Assembly: GCA_903834185.1 (NCBI GenBank)
Contig: CAILHX010000011.1
Span: 1 to 54,644 of the forward strand
Reading direction: 5' to 3'
DNA: 54,644 bases
Source: an uncultured Methylophilaceae bacterium
Lineage (GTDB): Bacteria; Pseudomonadota; Gammaproteobacteria; Burkholderiales; Methylophilaceae
Shown here: one piece after another, positions 45,373 to 53,112 of the stretch
Layout of the letters: every line of letters starts with the position of its first letter
Position numbering within the stretch: the first letter of the stretch is position 1
Program-made: the position numbers and the translations under genes
Notes under the pieces: model-generated
The model's input: the letters and a program-made list of their open reading frames with translations, nothing else
Database searches by the model: none
What the model was told of the DNA's origin: nothing

Positions 45373-46872
45373 ATGCCGCAAATCATCAACACCAACATTA
45401 ATGCCTTAACTATTCAGGGTGACCTGAATGCATCGCAAGGTTCGCTGGCTACCAGCCTGCAACGTCTGTCTTCCGGCCTGCGTATCAACAGCGCCAAGGA
45501 CGACGCAGCCGGCCTGGCCATTTCGGCACGTATGACCAGTCAGATCGGTGGCTTGGATCAAGCTGGCCGTAATGCCAATGATGCGATCTCCCTGTCACAA
45601 ACGGCTGATGGCGCTTTGGCTTCCGTTGCGGACAACCTGAATACGATACGCAGCCTTGCGATTCAATCTGCCAACTTCACCAATTCGGCTTCAGACCGTG
45701 CTGCGTTGCAGGCAGAAGCTTTGGCGCTGACCAATGAAATCGACCGTGTCGCCACTACGACCCAGTTCAACGGCAATAATATTCTGGACGGCACATTATC
45801 CGATGCGCAATTCCAGATTGGTGCCAATGCTGGTCAAACGGTGAGCTTCGCCATCGGCAGTGCGCAGACGCAAAACATCGGAAATAATAGTCTTCAGGGT
45901 CAAACCAGCGTTGACTCATCTGCAGCTGCGCAAACAGGAACGACTTCCGTACCTAGTAATCGAGTGCGAGCGCAAAACTATAGCCTGACGGTGAATGGCA
46001 TCGTTTCATCATTCGCTACGCAGACCGGTGAGTCAGTGCAAGCCGTCGCATCAGCCATCAATCTACTATCCAGTATTACCGGGGTTAGTGCCCTTGCGCA
46101 AACATCAGCTGGTCTGGGTGTAGGGAGTACCGGCACTGTAGGCTTCACTCTCGGTGCTGGCGGTGCGGCAAGCGCTGTGGTGTCTGCCGCAGTGACCTCG
46201 ACCACCGATCTGTCTGCACTGGCCAATGCCATTAACTCGCAATCCGCTGTGACCGGTATCTTCGCGACAGCAACCGCCGGTTCCGCTACCCTGGCGTTGA
46301 GCAACTCACAAGGTGCTGATATCCAGATTGCCGACTTCATCGACAGTGGCGGTGGTGGTGCAACTGTTACCGGCTCCAATGCCTACACAGGTCTTTCAGT
46401 TGGTGCTGCGCAAACCCTGCAAGGTACAGGCGGTGGTACTGACTCAACAGTAGTGGGCGGTATGCTGCAGTTGAATTCGCCCAATATTTACAATCTGACA
46501 ACCACTAACACCAGTGGCGGCTTCCTGACATCAACTTCGGCACAGTTCTCCACACTGGCTGCAATGAGCACTGTGAACATCGGCACTGTGTCTGGTGCAA
46601 CTGCTGCGATTGCCATCATTGATGCAGCTTTGGCGAATATCAATGCCATTCGTGGCGGACTGGGTGCGTTGCAAAACCGCTTCACTTCCACCATCTCCAA
46701 CTTGCAAACTGCAACTACCAATCTGACTGCTTCACGCAGCCGGATCCAGGATGCGGACTTTGCTTCGGAAACCACCAATCTGTCGCGTTCCCAAGTGCTG
46801 CAGCAAGCGGGGACGGCGATGCTGGCCCAAGCGAACCAGTTGCCGACCCAAGTGCTGGCGTTGTTACGTTAA
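45373..46872 (+). CDS. fliC: Flagellin
   Basis: This 499-aa filament protein has conserved D0/D1 helices at the N-terminus (QIINTNINALTIQGDLN, LSSGLRINSAKDDAAGLAIS) and the matching C-terminal helices (SRIQDADFASETTNLSRSQV, LAQANQLPTQVLALLR). The variable region between about 170 and 420 is rich in Ala, Ser, Thr and Gly and forms the exposed domain. The protein contains only one lysine (in SAKDD) and no His, Cys or Trp. AGGAG lies 8 nt before the start codon. It is expressed from a sigma-54-type promoter. No other flagellar genes occur here. Confidence 0.96.
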   Translation: MPQIINTNINALTIQGDLNASQGSLATSLQRLSSGLRINSAKDDAAGLAISARMTSQIGGLDQAGRNANDAISLSQTADGALASVADNLNTIRSLAIQSANFTNSASDRAALQAEALALTNEIDRVATTTQFNGNNILDGTLSDAQFQIGANAGQTVSFAIGSAQTQNIGNNSLQGQTSVDSSAAAQTGTTSVPSNRVRAQNYSLTVNGIVSSFATQTGESVQAVASAINLLSSITGVSALAQTSAGLGVGSTGTVGFTLGAGGAASAVVSAAVTSTTDLSALANAINSQSAVTGIFATATAGSATLALSNSQGADIQIADFIDSGGGGATVTGSNAYTGLSVGAAQTLQGTGGGTDSTVVGGMLQLNSPNIYNLTTTNTSGGFLTSTSAQFSTLAAMSTVNIGTVSGATAAIAIIDAALANINAIRGGLGALQNRFTSTISNLQTATTNLTASRSRIQDADFASETTNLSRSQVLQQAGTAMLAQANQLPTQVLALLR

Positions 46873-46902
46873 AGCGCTCACATTAATCCCGCAAGCACTA
46901 AA

Positions 46903-46943
46903 GGAAGAGGCTCCTATAGAACATCTCTATAGGAGCCTCTTCC
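46903..46943 (+). terminator. Perfect 17-bp hairpin downstream of fliC
   Basis: GGAAGAGGCTCCTATAG (46903-46919) and its exact complement (46927-46943) flank a 7-nt loop. It is very stable and sits 30 bp after the fliC stop codon. No T run follows on plus, so it may be a transcript-end stabiliser or factor-dependent terminator rather than intrinsic. Confidence 0.6.
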
Positions 46944-47052
46944 CATTTCTGTCACTTCACAACAGCTTGTCGTGCCATTTGTTACGTATCGGTACAAATC
47001 AACATCATTTGGAAATATTACAGATACCTGAAAGCGTTTAAATATGCCTTGT

Positions 47053-47138
47053 TACATGGGATTAGCTCCCTGTCCATGTAGCTCTTGTCTAGGAGTCTCC
47101 TAGTCTAAAGGCGATTTCCCCCGAATCGCCTTTTTTTT
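47053..47138 (+). ncRNA. Candidate small RNA in fliC-mlaC gap
   Basis: Between the fliC hairpin and the mlaC-like gene (337 bp without a gene), three stems follow one another: TACATGG/CCATGTA (47053-47080), CTAGG/CCTAG (47089-47103) and an AAAGGCGATT/AATCGCCTTT terminator (47107-47133). It could be a separate transcript, because the fliC transcript probably ends at the first hairpin. No promoter was defined; the call is structural. Confidence 0.4.
47107..47138 (+). terminator. Intrinsic terminator, fliC-mlaC gap
   Basis: A 10-bp stem (AAAGGCGATT / AATCGCCTTT) with a C-rich 7-nt loop is followed by T8. This is the strongest terminator in the intergenic stretch and ends whatever transcript enters it from the left. 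Confidence 0.85.
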
Positions 47139-47209
47139 ATTTTAGGCATCTGTGACCAAAGCCCAGCCCTGGGGACCCGGGAATGAATAATCCGATTGGA
47201 GAAGCAAGT

Positions 47210-47815
47210 ATGAAACCGTTATTGAATCTGACCATGGTGTTGGCGTTGTTGACAGGCGCTATCAATGCGCACGCAGAAATAGTGTCGCCTGATCAAATGG
47301 TAAAGAATGTGGCTAGTGGGGTTCTTGATGCCATCAGGAATGATAAGGATATACAAAATGGCGATATGAGAAAGATCAATGCGCTTACGGAAGAAAAAAT
47401 ACTTCCGCATTTTGATTTCGAACGCATGTCACGTGTCACACTTGGCAAATATTGGGGGCAAGCGTCGGCAGAGCAAAAAACTGAATTCGTAAAAGAGTTT
47501 CGTAACTTGATCACACGCACCTATTCATCCGCACTCTCTAAATATCGCGACCAGGTGATCGAATACAAGCCATTTATAGCATCAGCGGATGATGGTGACG
47601 TCAAAGTGAAGTCGCTGATCATACAGTCTGGAGGTACTGCGATTCCGGTTGATTATTCGCTGGAAAAAGGAAGTGAAGAGTGGAAGGTTTTTGATGTAAA
47701 TATTGATGGAATCAGTTTGGTCACCAACTATCGTGGTCAATTTGTATCTATCATTCGTCAGAATGGCATGGATGAATTGATTCATGCCTTGATAGAGAAG
47801 AACAAAACATCGTGA
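47210..47815 (+). CDS. MlaC-like phospholipid-binding periplasmic protein
   Basis: This 201-aa protein has a signal peptide (MKPLLNLTMVLALLTGAINA) and the Ttg2D/MlaC domain: EEKILPHFDFERMSRVTLGKYW and FVKEFRNLITRTYSSAL are characteristic. MlaC proteins carry phospholipids between the outer-membrane MlaA complex and the inner-membrane MlaFEDB transporter. Here no mla transporter gene is beside it, so it is an orphan copy or a specialised paralogue. The start at 47210 follows TTGGAGA; an upstream ATG at 47183 would extend past the signal. Confidence 0.85.
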   Translation: MKPLLNLTMVLALLTGAINAHAEIVSPDQMVKNVASGVLDAIRNDKDIQNGDMRKINALTEEKILPHFDFERMSRVTLGKYWGQASAEQKTEFVKEFRNLITRTYSSALSKYRDQVIEYKPFIASADDGDVKVKSLIIQSGGTAIPVDYSLEKGSEEWKVFDVNIDGISLVTNYRGQFVSIIRQNGMDELIHALIEKNKTS

Positions 47816-48110
47816 GTGCACACTTGACGTTGATGCCGGGACTATTGCGATCCCTGCATTGAGTGCCAAGTTATAAGTCTGACGTGATGATGTAACTCAG
47901 CAAACAAACATCGAAATTCAAGATGATTGTTGAGTCTCTATACTGAGCATCTCTCATAATTAAATATTGAAATTAATCATGCCGGATTACTGGAGGCTAT
48001 CTGCAAATGGTGATTTCCAATTATGATGTCGGAATACTTGGAAAGAGAGATCGCTCATTGCATGATGTTGTGTGGTTTTAGATTTTCAATTGAATACTAG
48101 GAGGCTGGAA
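47816..48110 (+). other. Gap before the Skp-like pair
   Basis: There is no convincing gene. A 24-codon frame at 48007-48081, preceded by GGAGG, is too short and unmatched to accept. A similar ACTGGAGGCT/ACTAGGAGGCT block occurs twice, once before this frame (about 47989) and once before the TTG start of the next gene (about 48096), which may be a small duplication of the ribosome-binding region. Confidence 0.4.
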
Positions 48111-48608
48111 TTGCGTAGATTGCTACTGACTTTGCTGGTTTTGGGCTTTACCCTGTTTGCTGAGAACGGTTTTGCAGATGACAAAATAGGTTACGTCTCT
48201 CTGGAAAAAATCTTACGAGAGTCGCCGCCAGCCATCGATATTGGAAGGAAATTGCAAAAGGAGTTTGCGCCGAGAGGTGAAGAACTCGATGCGATGCAGA
48301 AGCAGATCAATGACAGAGTAGCGGCTTTGGAGAAAGACGCGCTTACGATGTCGGAAACAGATCGCCGTAATAAGGAGCAGGATCTATCCAATAGCAACCT
48401 CGAGTTGCAACGAAAGAAACGGGAATTGTCAGAAGATTTTGAGTTACGCAAAGGGCAGGAATTGGCGACACTGCAAGAACGCATCAATAAAGCAGTATCG
48501 GCGATTGCGCAGGCAGACGGTTATGATCTCGTGATGTATGAAAATGTCGCATATGCCAGCAAAGTTATTGACATTACCGATAAGGTAATGAAATCTCTCG
48601 GCAATTGA
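48111..48608 (+). CDS. Skp/OmpH-family periplasmic chaperone, copy 1
   Basis: This protein is 165 aa from a TTG start at 48111, set by AGGAGG six bases upstream and by a clean signal sequence (LLLTLLVLGFTLFAENGFA); a GTG at 48072 is poorly placed. The mature part is a long helical coiled coil with KIGYVSLEKIL, IGRKLQKEF and the tail DITDKVMKSLGN, typical of OmpH/Skp, which holds unfolded outer-membrane proteins. The usual bamA-skp-lpxD context is missing here. The next gene is a colinear paralogue of the same length. Confidence 0.85.
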   Translation: MRRLLLTLLVLGFTLFAENGFADDKIGYVSLEKILRESPPAIDIGRKLQKEFAPRGEELDAMQKQINDRVAALEKDALTMSETDRRNKEQDLSNSNLELQRKKRELSEDFELRKGQELATLQERINKAVSAIAQADGYDLVMYENVAYASKVIDITDKVMKSLGN

Positions 48609-48646
48609 ATGTATTCTGAACGGTTTGCACTTGAAGGAATGTGCTA

Positions 48647-49144
48647 TTGAGAAGGGCGTTGCATTTCTGGTTCACTATAGCTTTGACTCTATTCGCGGCC
48701 AGTGCTCTTGCGGGTTCCGGGGTCGGCTACGTACAGGTTGATAAAATTATGCAACTGAGTCCGCGGACTCTTGCAATCGGCAAAAAACTGCAGAAAGAAT
48801 TTTCGGCTCGCAATGCTGTGCTTGATCGTATGGATAAGCAGATCAGAGATCAGCAGGATGCATTGGAAAAAAATGCGGCATCCATGTCAGACAATGACCG
48901 CCTCCTTGCTTACAGAAATCTTTCCAACCAGAAACTGGATCTTGAACGTAAGCGTCGTGAGCAACATGAGGATTTTATTCTGCGCAAGAACGAGGAACTT
49001 GCTAATTTGCAAGATCTCGTCAATAAGGCAGTGGTCACAGTTGCAGAAGCAGAAGGTTACGATCTGGTGTTGTACGACATAGGGATTTACGTAGGCAAGA
49101 AAGTCGATATCACCGATAAAGTGATCAAGCAGCTTGGCAACTGA
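48647..49144 (+). CDS. Skp/OmpH-family periplasmic chaperone, copy 2
   Basis: This protein is also 165 aa if started at the TTG at 48647, which sits eight bases after an AAGGA; a GTG six bases upstream is too close to it. The signal is HFWFTIALTLFAASALAGS. Over the 139 residues from GYV to the end I count about 76 identities with copy 1 without gaps, so this is a tandem duplication. The intergenic distance is 38 bp, indicating an operon. Paralogues probably form mixed or separate trimers; this is not testable here. Confidence 0.85.
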   Translation: MRRALHFWFTIALTLFAASALAGSGVGYVQVDKIMQLSPRTLAIGKKLQKEFSARNAVLDRMDKQIRDQQDALEKNAASMSDNDRLLAYRNLSNQKLDLERKRREQHEDFILRKNEELANLQDLVNKAVVTVAEAEGYDLVLYDIGIYVGKKVDITDKVIKQLGN

Positions 49145-49164
49145 TAGGCGATAGCGAAGGCCTA

Positions 49165-51417
49165 CTAGGCGTTGTCGACATCATCGGATTTACGCATACT
49201 GGCGCGATATCGGGGGCCCGCGTAGAAATGCGAATTTCTGAATGCCTCAAAAAGCTTCCAGCGTACCACCGGGATACGGGCGACATTTTTCAGCGGTAGT
49301 GAATAAACCTCGCATTCATTCAGCGCGACTAAAGTTTGCGACACTTCCACGATTTCCTTTGTGGTTTTGGACATGGAGGCGAACAAGCTATCAGCTCCCC
49401 AGAAATCGCCACTTTTCATCGTGATTCCATCCTCTTTACTGACAAGATTGCCGCTGCCTACAGTATGCACATGTTCTGCAAGCTGGGAAAAAGTATCGCC
49501 CGCGTTTAGCCGTGTGATTCGGCAGGCCTTTGCAAGTCCAAACAAGGTAGTTGCTGTGACTGCATCGCTAAATAAAAAGGTCAGCCGCAATCGTTCTTCC
49601 ACTTCACGAATCTCCAGCAGATCCGCACTGGAGAAGAATCGTTGCACAAAATTACGATAAAGATCCGCTGGTAAATGCAGTGCTTGCACAAAGCTTAGCG
49701 AACGGTAAGTCTCAGTACTTGGCTGATTATGGATCGCAGCGGCTTCTGCGATCAGCGACCCACTGAATAGATAGTGCGAGCCGCCTGGGGACTGCATCAG
49801 CATTTCGACCTTGCCTGACAGAATCAGGTAAATCTCATTAGGGACTTTGCCGGCTGCGGTGATGATCGTCTCAGGATTAAAAGTGGTGATGCGGTTATTG
49901 AGCAGCATATTGAGCCGGTCTGAACCGACTGAAGGAAAGTAGCTGCGCAAAAATTCGTTGGCATCGCGAAGTAGAAAGCTTTGCTGACCAGGGATCAATA
50001 CTTCTATGCTGCCGAACGGTGCGCCGGATCCGATGCGCCGTTCGTTGTCGGTGAGTGGTCTGGCAGTATGTGCGAGCAGTAATTTTTCTGATGCATCACC
50101 TTCAAAGTCAGCCGCGCTACCATGGATCATGCCGCCACCGATATCGATCTTCTTCACATCCGCGACCTGCAAATAATCAGCTTTGACCTTTGCCGCACGT
50201 TCAAAAGACATGCCCGGCACTGTCTTGTCGTCTGTGGACATGGCATCAATGACGCTGAATGAGGCGATGTCGGCAAGATGGGCATAGGTGCGATAACCGC
50301 CTGCCCATAACACGCGGAACTGGAAGTTGGTGGTTTCTACCGGATGCGGTGAATTCACCGGCATCACTTCCAGACCCATGATGTCATTCCACTCGTCCAG
50401 CACCAAATCCTGGATGTCGAAATAATTGGCGAATTCACTTTCCGAAATGGATAACAAAGAGCACAGCTTTTTTGTAACAGAAGCACGCACCAGCGGTGTT
50501 GCAAAGAACTGTAACGGTTGGTCGGATTGCAGCAATGCAGTTAGACCGGCGAAATGATCATCGTGGCAGTGGGTTTGAAAAATGCCAACAACTTCCTTCT
50601 TGCCAATACCCAGCGCATCCAGCGTTTGATGGATATTAGGGCCGGCATCAATCAGATAAATACGCCCCTGATGAGTAATAATACTGCCCATGGCCGGACG
50701 ATTGCAGTCCCAGCCATCACCATCTCCGGAATGGATCACAGAGAAATAGTGGCGATAGACGTCAATATTGCTCAGTGGATAAGGGCAAGGATAGATTTCG
50801 CCTGTGGCCAGATTCAAGTCAACTTCGACAGACTCTCCGCCGTGGCTGACCTTGAACACATTATGGATGATGCGCTCAATGCGGACACCGCCCTCTAATT
50901 CCAGAGCTTCATCAGCTAAAGGCAAACAATCGAGGAATTGGTCAGGTGGCACGATATGACCAAAGGCGAATTTGAGTTTAATGCGCATCAATTCGTCGGC
51001 TTCGGCTTCATCTATGCCTGCTTTGATCATTTCCTCCTTGGAAATGAGACCGTAGTTACCTCTATGGATATAACGCAATTGCGCGCCCAGCTGCTCCGGC
51101 ATGCCGATCAGAATAGGTTTTTTACCGGTATTGTTAGGATGATTGGGGATCAACATGCCTTGCCGGTACAGCATTTGCAGTACCGGAAACTCGGCCAGAT
51201 TGCACAAATGTCCGTTTTGCACCGCAGCATCAGAGAGCAGAATGGCATTGGGGCCGTTCTCGAAAACAGCCCCGTTTTTTTCCGTGGTATTGATTAAACC
51301 GCGTTTAATCAGGTGTTTTACACTATCGGCCGGTGCGCCGCACAACAAATACAAGCCCGCCTCTGGGATTTCGACATAATAAACTCCGGCGGTGACGAAT
51401 ATTTTTCTTAATGACAC
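49165..51417 (-). CDS. Metallo-beta-lactamase protein with two cNMP-binding-like domains
   Basis: This 750-aa protein is a rare fusion. An N-terminal region of about 215 residues has no clear relatives that I know. An MBL-fold domain follows (about 220-440) with HCHDDH (283-288), His358, Asp391 and His432 as metal ligands. Two cyclic-nucleotide-binding-like domains come last (about 500-600 with NEIYLILSGKVEML, and about 630-735). Canonical cNMP phosphate-binding arginine signatures are not evident, so these may be cAMP/cGMP, redox or ligand-free modules. No signal sequence; cytoplasmic. It is convergent with the Skp pair. A ligand-switched hydrolase is inferred. Confidence 0.8.
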   Translation of the reverse strand: MSLRKIFVTAGVYYVEIPEAGLYLLCGAPADSVKHLIKRGLINTTEKNGAVFENGPNAILLSDAAVQNGHLCNLAEFPVLQMLYRQGMLIPNHPNNTGKKPILIGMPEQLGAQLRYIHRGNYGLISKEEMIKAGIDEAEADELMRIKLKFAFGHIVPPDQFLDCLPLADEALELEGGVRIERIIHNVFKVSHGGESVEVDLNLATGEIYPCPYPLSNIDVYRHYFSVIHSGDGDGWDCNRPAMGSIITHQGRIYLIDAGPNIHQTLDALGIGKKEVVGIFQTHCHDDHFAGLTALLQSDQPLQFFATPLVRASVTKKLCSLLSISESEFANYFDIQDLVLDEWNDIMGLEVMPVNSPHPVETTNFQFRVLWAGGYRTYAHLADIASFSVIDAMSTDDKTVPGMSFERAAKVKADYLQVADVKKIDIGGGMIHGSAADFEGDASEKLLLAHTARPLTDNERRIGSGAPFGSIEVLIPGQQSFLLRDANEFLRSYFPSVGSDRLNMLLNNRITTFNPETIITAAGKVPNEIYLILSGKVEMLMQSPGGSHYLFSGSLIAEAAAIHNQPSTETYRSLSFVQALHLPADLYRNFVQRFFSSADLLEIREVEERLRLTFLFSDAVTATTLFGLAKACRITRLNAGDTFSQLAEHVHTVGSGNLVSKEDGITMKSGDFWGADSLFASMSKTTKEIVEVSQTLVALNECEVYSLPLKNVARIPVVRWKLFEAFRNSHFYAGPRYRASMRKSDDVDNA

Positions 51418-51573
51418 GATGTGGACGGTGAGCGCAAGCGGTTAACTAAAAGCATAATAGTAAGCGATTGACAGTAAAAAAACTGTACCAAAGTAAAAAA
51501 TCCCAAGAAAAAATTAAGTAAGGTATCAGGCTCAGGATAGACTAATCAATTGCGAAAGGAGTGTGCCTTTAGT

Positions 51574-51966
51574 ATGACCAAAATTGTTAAAACAGATGCT
51601 GAGTGGCGTAAGCAACTTACCCCCATGCAGTTCGCGGTTACCCGCGAGGCAGCGACGGAAAGAGCAGGCAGTGGCGAATACAACAAATACAATCAGGCGG
51701 GAATTTATACCTGTGTGTGTTGTGGTACGCCATTATTTGAATCCGATACCAAATTCGATTCAGGCTGCGGATGGCCGAGTTACTTCAAAGCGCTGGATCC
51801 TGCCAACGTGCTGGAAAGGAAGGACACATCGCACGGAATGATACGAACCGAGGTAATCTGCAATGTCTGTGATGCCCATCTGGGACACGTATTCAATGAT
51901 GGGCCGCCACCCACAGGGTTGCGCTATTGCATCAATTCTGCAGCGTTAAGCTTCAAGCCTGGCTGA
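51574..51966 (+). CDS. msrB: Peptide methionine-R-sulfoxide reductase MsrB
   Basis: This 130-aa enzyme reduces methionine-R-sulfoxide with thioredoxin. It has the zinc site CVCCG / [26 protein letters not shown], and the catalytic cysteine in RYCINSAAL. The start at 51574 corresponds to the normal N-terminus [17 protein letters not shown] lies rather far upstream (about 14 nt), so expression may be modest. It is a free-standing gene. Confidence 0.96.
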   Translation: MTKIVKTDAEWRKQLTPMQFAVTREAATERAGSGEYNKYNQAGIYTCVCCGTPLFESDTKFDSGCGWPSYFKALDPANVLERKDTSHGMIRTEVICNVCDAHLGHVFNDGPPPTGLRYCINSAALSFKPG

Positions 51967-52002
51967 GTTATCAGTGAGTTTTTGCAGCGCGAACCCAATT
52001 TG

Positions 52003-52086
52003 GGGGTTCCCTCATTGCAGAATCGGGGTTTCCCCTACAGCAAGATTTCTAATGCCCATGTACCATTGAGGGGAATCTGATAGAAT
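52003..52086 (+). promoter_or_regulatory. G4/C4 motif array upstream of adaptor gene
   Basis: Three related GAGGGGAAYC-like sequences occur: reverse orientation at 52003-52013 (GGGGTTCCCTC) and 52025-52038 (GGGGTTTCCCCTAC), forward at 52066-52077 (TTGAGGGGAATC). A TAGAAT -10-like box starts at 52081. The first two form GGGG...CCC palindromes. The arrangement suggests binding sites for a regulator controlling the adaptor/giant-protein genes; the regulator is unknown. Confidence 0.45.
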
Positions 52087-52117
52087 AAAACTTGGGTTTT
52101 CACAGGTTTTTTTTCAG

Positions 52118-53074
52118 ATGCGAGTTATTTCGGTTCGAAGAGCATTTTTGTTGGGGGCTATGTGGGCGATGCTTATAGCGCATAACTGGTGCCAGGCGGC
52201 GCAACCTTTAGGTTGCCTGTTCGAGCCCGAGCGTGTGGCAGAGGTCGGTAGCCCGGTGATAGGTATCGTGGATGCGGTAAGCGTTGATCGCGGCTCGGTC
52301 GTTCGTAAGGGTCAGGTACTTGCAACTTTACGTGCTGAAGTCGAACGCGCCACGGTAAAAGTAGCAAATACCCGCGCCATGGCTGAAGCTGATGTGAAAA
52401 CGGCAGAAGCCAATCTGAAACTGGCACGAATTACGCAAAAACGCGGCGAAGATCTGGTCGGCAAAAAATATATCTCGCAACAAGCCCTGGATAAATCCAT
52501 CGCCGAAACAGCTATCGCCGAACAGAAGCTTGTGCTGGCGCAGGAGCAGCTCGATGTATGGGGCAGTGAGTTGTCACTGGCGCGCGCCCAGTTGGGGCAG
52601 CGCTATATCCATTCCCCCATTGATGGCATCGTTGCCGAACGATACATATGGCCAGGTGAACGCGTTGAAGAAAAACCATTGTTTAAAATCGCCAAGATAG
52701 ACCCGTTGCGTGTTGAGATGGTGGTGCCGGTCGCTTTATATGGGCTGTTATCCAAAGACATGATGTTGACAGTTACTCCGGAATTGCCTAACGCACAGCC
52801 GATAAAAGCCAAAGTTGTATTGGTTGATAAACTGATAGACGGCGCCAGCAATACTTTCCGTCTGCGTGCAGAAATACCCAATAAGGATCTGGCGATTCCT
52901 TCAGGGGTGAGGTGCAAGGCGGAACTGCCGGATCCTCCGGTAGCGGCAGCCTCCACCAATCCGGTTGAACTGATGATGCAGAATCCGTCGCCGGGAGCAC
53001 TTAAACTTAGTCCGCAAGGCCAGTCTTCAAAATCTTTCGCTGTAGGTACGCCCAAACGTGAGCCCATCAGGTAG
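52118..53074 (+). CDS. Periplasmic adaptor (membrane fusion) protein
   Basis: This 318-aa protein has a signal sequence (about 1-27), a lipoyl half (PVIGIVDAVSVDRGSVVRKGQVLATL, about 47-75), a coiled-coil hairpin (about 80-160), the second lipoyl half (YIHSPIDGIVAERYIWPGERV, about 168-190) and a beta-barrel domain. This is the layout of RND/HlyD-like adaptors linking an inner-membrane transporter to TolC. No transporter lies before it, so it may serve the secretion of the giant protein that follows 38 bp later, through genes beyond the window. The C-terminus is Pro/Ser-rich. Confidence 0.85.
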   Translation: MRVISVRRAFLLGAMWAMLIAHNWCQAAQPLGCLFEPERVAEVGSPVIGIVDAVSVDRGSVVRKGQVLATLRAEVERATVKVANTRAMAEADVKTAEANLKLARITQKRGEDLVGKKYISQQALDKSIAETAIAEQKLVLAQEQLDVWGSELSLARAQLGQRYIHSPIDGIVAERYIWPGERVEEKPLFKIAKIDPLRVEMVVPVALYGLLSKDMMLTVTPELPNAQPIKAKVVLVDKLIDGASNTFRLRAEIPNKDLAIPSGVRCKAELPDPPVAAASTNPVELMMQNPSPGALKLSPQGQSSKSFAVGTPKREPIR

Positions 53075-53112
53075 TTGTTATTTTTCAATCAAGTGACCAT
53101 ACAGGTGCTGAA

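Noticed and set aside
45978-46379. Minus-strand frame inside the flagellin variable region
   Set aside because: The repetitive Ala/Ser/Thr codons of fliC create open antisense frames; no signal or known domain supports it.
48007-48081. 24-codon frame with a GGAGG upstream, ahead of the first Skp-like gene
   Set aside because: It is too short, has no recognisable product, and a similar GGAGG block nearby may be duplicated regulatory sequence. It is only mentioned as part of the gap.
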